This document shows positions 7,452 through 13,217 of a DNA stretch of 15,353 bases, in pieces. The position numbers and the translations under genes were made by a program. The notes beneath the pieces are model-generated. The model was not told the origin of the DNA and made no database searches. It saw nothing but the letters and a program-made list of their open reading frames with translations. How positions within the stretch are numbered: the first letter of the stretch is position 1; the number at the start of each line of letters is the position of its first letter. The stretch covers positions 1 to 15,353 of the forward strand of contig CAYXLW010000015.1 of NCBI GenBank assembly GCA_964466055.1. Reading direction: 5' to 3'. This DNA is from CAYXLW01 sp964466055 (GTDB lineage: Bacteria; Patescibacteriota; Gracilibacteria; GCA-2401425).

Positions 7452-7616
7452 AGCTAATTCAAAATAGTTTGACATAGCCCCGCACTCCCTCACCCCAACC
7501 CTCTCCCAAAGGGAGAGGGAGTTCTCCCTTCTCCCTCTGGGAGAAGGTGCCCCGCTTAGCGGGGCGGATGAGGGGGTGGGGACAATTATTGTATGCCAAT
7601 TTAGTTTGAATCAGCT
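7452..7616. mobile_element. GC-rich miniature element (MITE-like), copy 1
   Basis: A 165-bp GC-rich island in AT-rich DNA, nearly identical to 13011-13179 (seven substitutions and one 4-bp indel). Its ends are imperfect inverted repeats of about 25 bp (agctaattcaaa inward; about 20 of 25 positions match). It is flanked by the direct repeat ATAAAT (7446-7451 and 7617-7622), a possible target duplication. Inside, CCCTCA (7487-7492) pairs with TGAGGG (7569-7574) and encloses three tight hairpins: 7499-7519, 7527-7547 and 7549-7565, each with a 3-nt loop. It encodes no protein and would need a transposase supplied in trans. Its core resembles CCCTCACCCC...CTCTCCC repeats that I recall from many proteobacterial genomes; that is recollection, not a search result. 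Confidence 0.85.
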
Positions 7617-7641
7617 ATAAATAAAAGAACAGATTTATTTT

Positions 7642-7668
7642 AGGCGAGACAATGTCTTGCCTATTTTT
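7642..7668 (+). terminator. Intrinsic terminator behind the surface-protein gene
   Basis: AGGCGAGAC (7642-7650) pairs with GTCTTGCCT (7654-7662), including one G-T wobble, across a 3-nt AAT loop and is followed by ATTTTT. It is probably the original terminator of the gene ending at 7444, now separated from it by the inserted element. Confidence 0.75.
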
Positions 7669-7699
7669 ATATGTATAAACGCCGTTAATACGAAACATT

Positions 7700-7721
7700 G
7701 AGACACATTGCAATGTGTCTC
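7700..7721 (-). terminator. Perfect 22-bp palindrome, probable terminator of the ABC gene
   Basis: GAGACACATTG (7700-7710) is followed directly by its exact reverse complement (7711-7721). It sits 44 bp beyond the stop of the minus-strand ABC gene. The T-tract after it on that strand is weak (AATGTTT), so a protein-binding site is also possible. I see no gene in 7617-7765. Confidence 0.5.
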
Positions 7722-7765
7722 TAACATTTTATTTAAAAAAAGGTTATCTCTCTACGTAAAAAAAA

Positions 7766-9535
7766 TTATTTATTACTACCCAAACTATCCTCATAATTAT
7801 CCCATTGTTTTTTTAAAACTCCATTCTTCTTAATAAGCTCTGCAAAACTCCCCTGCTCTACCAATTCTCCCTTATCTAAAACATAAACAATATCAAAAAG
7901 ATTAAGTAAATGTAGTTTGTGAATACTTGAAATAACACATTTATCTGAAAAATGTTTAAAAAGATTCTTATATATTTTAAACTCATTTGTACTATCAACA
8001 CTACTTGTCGGTTCATCCATCAAAATTATACTGCTATTTTTAGATGCAAAAATACCCCGAGCAAGTGCTAATCTCTGCTTTTCTCCTCCAGACAAATTAA
8101 CACCTCTCTCCCTTATATTTGTTTTTAATCCTTTAGGTAGTCTCTTTAAAGCTTTATCAAAAACTGCTAATTCAACACTCTTTAATATTTCATCCTTTTT
8201 AGCACTTATTCCCATGCTTATATTGTATTCAATTGTATTCTCAAATATTTCTGGATCTTGTGGAATTAAAGTTGTTGCTCTTGATAAAACTTTTAGATCA
8301 TTAAATTCTCTGCCATCAACATTTAAATTTACTTTATCTACTTCATCTAATCCTCTCATAATTGACATTAAAGTGCTTTTACCACTTCCACTTTCTCCTA
8401 CAAAAGCTATCTTTAGCCCCTTTTTTAAATCTAAAGAAATATTTTTTAATGTGTGAACATGATGTTTCTCATCTTCATATTTAAAACATAAATTTCTTAT
8501 TTTTACATCATTCCAATTTTTTATATGATCTACATTAGTTTTGTAATAGAGTTTCTCATGAGCATTTAAGATACTATCCACTGTCATAATATGTGTACTT
8601 GTCATCACAAGATTTTCATATTTCCACGCAATCCCGTAAAATACATCTGTAAATCTTCTAACATATTCATACAACATCATTAAGCTTCCTACAAGAATAA
8701 CCCCATCCGTTTTATAAGAAGTATATAGATAAGTAATAACGACAAAGAACCTGAGTAAATTTATTAGGGCATTAACAGAAAACCATTTCCATTCATTAAT
8801 AATAAATTGTTTTTTAGAAATAGGGAAAATGTTAGTAATTTTTTTTATAAGCTCAGTTTTAGCAAGTTTTTCTAGTCTTAAAGTAATAACTGTTACTATG
8901 TTAGATACATAATCAAAAAAAGTAGAAGCAACTTTATGGTCTTTTCTATTTATTTCATGAGTTGCTGCAACTAGAAATTTATCAAATTTTGAAATTATAA
9001 AAATCACAAAAACACTGAACAATAAAACAAAGGCTCCATACCATTTCATTATTATAATAATCGCACCCGCTGAAACAACGAAAGGGACTAAAGATTGCAA
9101 GTAAACAAAAGATTCATCCATAAAACTTCTTATTGCCATTGAGGCTTTGGTAATTTTATTTATTGTTTTTCCTGAGTGATTATCTTTATGCCACTTAAGT
9201 GGAAGTTGTGTTACAACTATAAACATTTGTTCTGTGAAATTTTTAGAGATTTTAAAAGCTGTAACTCTTTCCATACACCTTGCAGGACCATGCAACAACC
9301 AATGGAAAAAATCTAAAGAAAATAATAATCCCAAAAATATTGCACTTTCCAATATAATATTTTCACCTCCTTGTTGTAGAATATTTAAAAATTTACCAAG
9401 TAGATACGGTTCTAACATTAAAATAAGATTAGCAACTGTAAACATTGCATAAGTTATGCATAGTTTAAAGTGCATCCCTTTTGAGAATTGCCAGATTATT
9501 TTTAACAAATTTAAGTAAGGATTTTTCTTTTTCAA
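7766..9535 (-). CDS. ABC exporter, fused permease and ATPase half-transporter
   Basis: This 589-residue half-transporter of the type IV (ABCB-like) exporter class would act in the cytoplasmic membrane as a dimer. Residues 1-310 form the membrane domain with about six helices (for example about 25-45, 63-83, 145-163, 165-183 and 255-275). The nucleotide-binding domain is complete: Walker A GESGSGKST (380-388), Q-loop PQDPEIF (425-431), signature LSGGEKQRLALARG (481-494), Walker B IILMDEP (503-509) with catalytic E508, D-loop SSVDS (511-515) and H-loop H539 in SSIHK. The exported substrate is unknown. The start is TTG: the frame is open further upstream but contains no ATG before an in-frame TGA. 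It lies 70 bp downstream of the PerM-like gene on the same strand and is probably cotranscribed with it. Confidence 0.93.
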   Translation of the reverse strand: MKKKNPYLNLLKIIWQFSKGMHFKLCITYAMFTVANLILMLEPYLLGKFLNILQQGGENIILESAIFLGLLFSLDFFHWLLHGPARCMERVTAFKISKNFTEQMFIVVTQLPLKWHKDNHSGKTINKITKASMAIRSFMDESFVYLQSLVPFVVSAGAIIIIMKWYGAFVLLFSVFVIFIISKFDKFLVAATHEINRKDHKVASTFFDYVSNIVTVITLRLEKLAKTELIKKITNIFPISKKQFIINEWKWFSVNALINLLRFFVVITYLYTSYKTDGVILVGSLMMLYEYVRRFTDVFYGIAWKYENLVMTSTHIMTVDSILNAHEKLYYKTNVDHIKNWNDVKIRNLCFKYEDEKHHVHTLKNISLDLKKGLKIAFVGESGSGKSTLMSIMRGLDEVDKVNLNVDGREFNDLKVLSRATTLIPQDPEIFENTIEYNISMGISAKKDEILKSVELAVFDKALKRLPKGLKTNIRERGVNLSGGEKQRLALARGIFASKNSSIILMDEPTSSVDSTNEFKIYKNLFKHFSDKCVISSIHKLHLLNLFDIVYVLDKGELVEQGSFAELIKKNGVLKKQWDNYEDSLGSNK

Positions 9536-9605
9536 GTTATATTTTAAAATCAGACAATGAAGATTTAATAAGAATAATAGACATCAATAATGTTGACTTT
9601 TTCGA

Positions 9606-10862
9606 CTATTTCTTATTAGCCACAGATTTCATGTAATCCTTAATAAAAATAGCAACGGCTGTTGTCACAGGAACTGCTATAATTGCTCCAATAATTCCTA
9701 AAAATTGAAACCCTATAATAAGTGCTAATAAAACAACAATTGGGGACAACCCTACAACCTTATTCATAACAGCTGGCACAAAAACATTTCCTTCAACAAA
9801 TTGAAGAATTGCAGCAAAAATAACAAGTTTAATTACAACTGCGAAAGACACTCCAAACGATATTGGTAGAGCAAAAACGAAAAAAATTATTGGTCCAATA
9901 TATGGTATAAATTCTCCTATTGCCATAATAAGAGCTAAAATTAAAGCATATTCCCCCATTCCGATAATTATAAGTCCTATGAATGTTGTTATAAACATTA
10001 TAATCGAAAGTAAAATTTGTCCTCTGAACCAACTACCAATTTGTTTCTGTATGGCTCCTGTTTTTTCACTTATGTATGAACCATATTTTTTAGGAAACAA
10101 TGAGTGGAAAAAATCGTTTAAACTTCCTTTGTCTATAGCCATAAAAAATGTTAGGAATAGAACTAAAATGAAATTAAATAATCCTGAAGCTATTGAGACT
10201 GTAACAGATACTCCAGCTCCTAACGTAGATCCGATAGTTTTAAGTGATCCTGAAGCAAAATTTTGTACTTGATCAACAATTCCAGAAAGATTGTTCAATA
10301 GTTGTTTAATGATAGTTTCAAATTTCATAGACTGTAAAGTTGTTATTACCCAATCTCTATATTTTTCAGGTAAAAATGCTAAAGAGTCTCCATTATCTTT
10401 AAGTGATTCAAAAAATCTTATAGTAGCATTTGTAAAGTTACTTACTAAAGATGATATTTGTTCTACAATAATTGGTATCATTGAGCCTATAACAACAACA
10501 ACAATCCCTATTAAAATTAGAAATATAAGAATAACTCCAATTGAACGAGGGATATGCTTATTTTCAAGCCAATCTACAGCTGGATCCATCGCCGCTGCAA
10601 AGAACAATGAAACGAAGAATAAAATTAATAATGTCTTTATTGAGTATACAAAATATGCAAGAGCTATTATCCCAATAATTGTCAAAGTTGCTTTTGCAAC
10701 TGATTTTGTAGATATTTCAACAATATGCATTGGCTTTTTGCCTTTTTCTTCTTCTGTATCTGGAAATTCAAATTTTTCAACAGGAGGAGCCTTTTTCAGA
10801 CTTTCTTGTAGTTTTTTTACTTTTTTAAAAAGCCTTTTTGTATGAATAAAAATGTTTTTCAT
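9606..10862 (-). CDS. AI-2E/PerM-family membrane protein
   Basis: This 418-residue polytopic protein matches the AI-2E transporter family (PerM/YdiK/TqsA type). An N-terminal cytoplasmic segment (1-50) is basic and then acidic. A helical pair lies at about 55-97 (with AMDPAVDWLENKHIPRSIGV just after it) and a third helix at about 108-130. A soluble amphipathic region at about 131-225 precedes the conserved C-terminal membrane half: LVLFLTFFMAIDKG (232-245), GEFIPYIGPIIFF (316-328), LQFVEGNVFVPAVMNKVVGL (353-372) and IIGAIIAVPVT (390-400). Some relatives export autoinducer-2 or act as sodium/proton antiporters, so substrate cannot be inferred from family. It has its own predicted promoter (10915-10943) and precedes the ABC exporter by 70 bp. 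Confidence 0.93.
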   Translation of the reverse strand: MKNIFIHTKRLFKKVKKLQESLKKAPPVEKFEFPDTEEEKGKKPMHIVEISTKSVAKATLTIIGIIALAYFVYSIKTLLILFFVSLFFAAAMDPAVDWLENKHIPRSIGVILIFLILIGIVVVVIGSMIPIIVEQISSLVSNFTNATIRFFESLKDNGDSLAFLPEKYRDWVITTLQSMKFETIIKQLLNNLSGIVDQVQNFASGSLKTIGSTLGAGVSVTVSIASGLFNFILVLFLTFFMAIDKGSLNDFFHSLFPKKYGSYISEKTGAIQKQIGSWFRGQILLSIIMFITTFIGLIIIGMGEYALILALIMAIGEFIPYIGPIIFFVFALPISFGVSFAVVIKLVIFAAILQFVEGNVFVPAVMNKVVGLSPIVVLLALIIGFQFLGIIGAIIAVPVTTAVAIFIKDYMKSVANKK

Positions 10863-10914
10863 TTTTTAAAATTTAGAGGATGGAATTTTAACCCATGTAG
10901 CTAATAACAATATG

Positions 10915-10943
10915 ATTCTATCTTCTTTTATTAGTAAAATCAA
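10915..10943 (-). promoter_or_regulatory. Candidate promoter of the PerM-like gene
   Basis: TTGATT (complement 10938-10943) and TAGAAT (complement 10915-10920) are separated by 17 bp on the minus strand, about 50 bp before the ATG at 10862. It probably also drives the ABC gene. Confidence 0.6.
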
Positions 10944-10985
10944 AAAATAATCATATAGATTAACGTATGCAAAAAAATGGCAATA

Positions 10986-11885
10986 TTAAATCAGCAACAA
11001 TTCATTCTCTTCTAGCAATAATGGTTCCTTTATTTCTGCAATAAACTTCTTTTTATGCCCCTCTAAATCAATAAAAGAATATTTATAAGCATGAAGAAGT
11101 TGAGAATTTATATTAAATTTTTGAGAAAATAGTTTATTTATTTTTTCATTTCCATAGGTGCTATCACCAACTACAGGATGATTAATTGATTTAAAATGAA
11201 CACGAATTTGATGAGTTCTTCCTGTTATTAATTCTATTTCAACTAAAGATACATCATACTTTGGGAAATATTCAACAAGCTTAAAAACTGTTTTTGCGTA
11301 CCTTCCTCCTTTTTTTACCCCCATTATTTTTCTGTCTTTATAACTTCTTCCAATAGGCGCTTCAATTACTCCATTTTCTGGATGTCCTAAAACTAAAGCT
11401 CTATAAATTTTCTTAACTTCTCGGTTTTCAATTTGTTTTGCAAGATGTGCATGAAACTTGTCATTTTTTGCGATAATTAAAACCCCTGTTGTATTCTTGT
11501 CTAGTCTATGCACTATTCCTGGTCTTTTTTCTCCATTTATTCCGCTTAAAGATTCTCCGCAATGATAAAGAACTGCATTAACAATAGTAGCTGATAATGT
11601 GTCTTCGTCTTCACTAGGGTGAACAACAATTCCTTTTTGTTTGTTTATTACTAAATAATCTTTGTTTTCAAAAATGATATCAAGAGGAATATTCTTAGGC
11701 TTTAAATCATCTCTTCCCGTTATTTCAGGGAATTTAACTTTAATAATATCTTCTTCATCTATTTTATAAGCAGATTTTTGAATAATTTTTTTATTTACTT
11801 TCACGCAACCCTTTTCAACAAGTTTTTCAAGCTGACTTCTAGTTTTTTCAGGAAATATTTCTTTTAGCTTTAGGTCTAGACGCAT
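10986..11885 (-). CDS. RluA-family pseudouridine synthase (RluC/RluD-like)
   Basis: This 299-residue enzyme converts uridine to pseudouridine in RNA, most likely 23S rRNA. The N-terminal S4 RNA-binding domain is at about 1-52 (RSQLEKLVEKGCVKVN, IIKVKFP). The catalytic domain starts near residue 60 and contains YLVINKQKGIVVHPSE (77-92). The catalytic loop is RPGIVHRLDKNTTG (121-134), with the conserved aspartate at D129. Further family motifs are ELITGRTHQIRVHF (218-231), HPVVGDSTYG (236-245) and LLHAYKYSF (263-271). S4 plus RluA is the RluC/RluD layout, but site specificity (955/2504/2580 versus 1911/1915/1917) cannot be told from sequence, so no symbol is given. It is separated by 123 bp from the PerM-like gene, which has its own promoter. 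Confidence 0.95.
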   Translation of the reverse strand: MRLDLKLKEIFPEKTRSQLEKLVEKGCVKVNKKIIQKSAYKIDEEDIIKVKFPEITGRDDLKPKNIPLDIIFENKDYLVINKQKGIVVHPSEDEDTLSATIVNAVLYHCGESLSGINGEKRPGIVHRLDKNTTGVLIIAKNDKFHAHLAKQIENREVKKIYRALVLGHPENGVIEAPIGRSYKDRKIMGVKKGGRYAKTVFKLVEYFPKYDVSLVEIELITGRTHQIRVHFKSINHPVVGDSTYGNEKINKLFSQKFNINSQLLHAYKYSFIDLEGHKKKFIAEIKEPLLLEENELLLI

Positions 11886-11958
11886 AATTTAGATTTAGAT
11901 TTAACCTCATTCTATCAATAAAAAAGCATAATACTAGAATTTAGTTTTTTAAATCTTA

Positions 11959-11988
11959 TTGACAAAAAATGTATTATATATTTATAAT
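11959..11988 (+). promoter_or_regulatory. Strong sigma70-type promoter in the 11886-12220 gap
   Basis: Perfect TTGACA (11959-11964) and perfect TATAAT (11983-11988) are separated by 18 bp. Transcription would start near 11995, about 225 bp before the next ORF and about 28 bp before a palindrome followed by a T-rich run. It therefore reads either a long leader or a short independent RNA. Confidence 0.65.
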
Positions 11989-12022
11989 GCAACAAAGATG
12001 AGTATATATTGTATAAGAAGCG

Positions 12023-12038
12023 CACAATGATTATTGTG
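12023..12038. repeat. 16-bp palindromic repeat, left copy
   Basis: CACAATGATTATTGTG has 6-bp arms (CACAAT/ATTGTG) around a 4-nt loop. It is followed on the plus strand by TTATTTTTTTG, so it could act as a weak intrinsic terminator of RNA from the promoter at 11959. It is the exact reverse complement of 12162-12177. Confidence 0.7.
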
Positions 12039-12161
12039 TTATTTTTTTGTTTTTATTTTGTTGAATATTTAAACATTTTATTACACTTAATTGTAGGTAT
12101 TTCTTTTTTCTTGAATTTATAATTTCCTTTTAATAAATAATTATAAAGGATGTTTTCATTT

Positions 12162-12177
12162 CACAATAATCATTGTG
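12162..12177. repeat. 16-bp palindromic repeat, right copy
   Basis: CACAATAATCATTGTG is the exact reverse complement of 12023-12038, 123 bp away. It lies 43 bp before the ATG at 12221 and overlaps a possible weak -35 (TTGTGA, 12173-12178, with TATTTT at 12196-12201). It could be an operator or one arm of a long-range RNA stem. Between the two copies I see only T- and A-rich sequence without a credible gene. Confidence 0.65.
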
Positions 12178-12220
12178 ATGTGGTTTCTTATTTTATATTT
12201 TATTTCATAATTTAAAAAAC

Positions 12221-12654
12221 ATGGAAGAATTAAATCTCAATAAGATTGTAGAATCAGAAGTTAGTAGTGAGATTTTTGAAAAACCCAAAAAAGATGATTA
12301 TGATAATAAGTTAAGGCTAAATCCTGAAGGAACTAAAGATTTAGTCCTAAAAACATGTCCTGAATTATCTGAAATTCCTATAGATATACAAAGCATCATA
12401 ACTAATATAGAAAATGAGTTAAATCGTCTATACAGGAAAGAAAGCGTTTCAATATCTAAGGTTCTTAATAAAACTTATTCACAAATTGAAAAAATCTCAG
12501 GGGGTATAATGAGAATGTTAGAACTTAAAAATGCATTGGATAAAATAGAAACTGATGGAATATTTACACTTAGTGATATAAAAATTCAAACGAATGATTG
12601 CATAAAAATAGAAGTAAATATTTCCATGATATTCCTGATGATAATTCGGTTTAT
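12221..12654 (+). CDS. Unknown protein, N-terminal part before an assembly gap
   Basis: The frame starts at ATG 12221 (MEELNLNKIVESEVSSEIFE) and stays open to the run of N. The first 120 residues are a charged, helical, soluble protein (DIQSIITNIENELNRLYRKE, KVLNKTYSQIEKISG) with no recognised domain. The last part in this frame (CIKIEVNISMIFLMIIRF) turns abruptly hydrophobic. In the -1 frame the same bases read KNRSKYFHDIPDDNSVY, which continues in frame with the segment after the gap. A single missing A in the AAAAA run at 12604-12608 would join the two frames as NDCIKNRSKYFHDIP. I therefore regard the two segments as one gene with a probable sequencing/assembly error, or a real frameshift. 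Confidence 0.65.
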
Positions 12655-12664
12655 NNNNNNNNNN
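12655..12664. other. Assembly gap (10 N)
   Basis: Ten unknown bases interrupt a coding region. A run of exactly ten is likely a scaffolding placeholder, so the true distance is unknown. Confidence 0.95.
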
Positions 12665-12996
12665 TAACAATGTTATTTTATACTTTCCCTGAATGGGATA
12701 AAATATTAGCACAAATTGAAATTACTGGAGATCTTTTTGCTGAGAATTTAGGTTTTAAATATCAACACGAACTTGAGAATCTTGATGGATGGGACAGTTT
12801 AAAAAACTTTGAACCATTACATGAATTTTTTAACAAAATAAAAGAAACAATTAATATTGTAGGATTTAAAAAAACTGGTGGTGGAGGTCATTCTGAGTCA
12901 GAGATAGGCACAGGTAGTTTGGGAATGCCTATTATGATTTATAAGTTATCAAAAAATTGGCATGATTCTTTTACTTCAGAAATATCAATTTTATAG
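12665..12996 (+). CDS. Unknown protein, C-terminal part after an assembly gap
   Basis: The open frame runs from the gap to TAG at 12994-12996 and gives about 110 residues: MLFYTFPEWDKILAQIEITG, then GFKYQHELENLDGWDSL, EFFNKIKETINIVGF, the glycine-rich KTGGGGHSESEIGTGSLG, and MIYKLSKNWHDSFTSEISIL at the end. It is soluble, with no domain I recognise. It is most likely the end of the gene that starts at 12221 (see that entry). The stop codon lies inside the direct repeat TAGAGATAGGAA that flanks the second miniature element, so the insertion occurred exactly at the end of this gene. Confidence 0.65.
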
Positions 12997-13010
12997 AGAT
13001 AGGAAGATAT

Positions 13011-13179
13011 AGCTAATTCAAAATAGTTTGACATAACCCCACACTCCCTCACCCCAACCCTCTCCCAAAGGGAGAGGGAGTTTCCCCTTCTCCCTCTGGG
13101 AGAAGGTGTCCCGCTAAGCGGGGCGGATGAGGGGGTGGGGACAAACAATTATTGTATGCCAATTTAGTTTGAATCAGCC
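13011..13179. mobile_element. GC-rich miniature element (MITE-like), copy 2
   Basis: A 169-bp second copy of the element at 7452-7616, in the same orientation. It has the same terminal inverted repeats and the same three internal hairpins. Differences are seven substitutions, one of them in the last base, and an extra 4 bp near the right end. A perfect 12-bp direct repeat TAGAGATAGGAA flanks it (12994-13005 and 13180-13191), the hallmark of insertion, with 5 extra bases (GATAT) between the left repeat and the terminal inverted repeat. Like copy 1 it lies directly behind a plus-strand stop codon and faces a convergent minus-strand gene. Confidence 0.85.
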
Positions 13180-13194
13180 TAGAGATAGGAATAA

Positions 13195-13216
13195 CAACTA
13201 AAAATATTTTTAATTG
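13195..13216 (-). terminator. Possible weak terminator of the PKD gene
   Basis: The inverted repeat CAACTAAAAAT/ATTTTTAATTG has one mismatch that is a wobble in minus-strand RNA. It begins directly after the TGA of the PKD gene. The stem is almost all A-T, so termination strength is doubtful. Confidence 0.3.
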
Positions 13217-13217
13217 T

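Noticed and set aside
7445..7765. CRISPR array
   Set aside because: The repeated GC-rich units are hairpins within one element; there are no regularly spaced identical repeats with unique spacers.
10291..10845. A 184-codon plus-strand ORF
   Set aside because: Antisense shadow of the AI-2E/PerM-family gene, which has clear family motifs.
11998..12030. Ten-codon ORF (MSIYCIRSAQ) after the strong promoter, as a leader peptide
   Set aside because: It would have almost no 5' leader, has no run of a regulatory codon, and is short enough to occur by chance.
12150..12215. A 21-codon hydrophobic ORF before 12221
   Set aside because: It overlaps the right palindrome, has no ribosome binding site and a composition expected from T-rich DNA.
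12939..13148. A 69-codon minus-strand ORF containing SLSLWERVGVRE
   Set aside because: It lies almost wholly inside miniature element copy 2. The peptide is the translation of the GC-rich hairpin repeats, a pattern I recall as a common spurious annotation.
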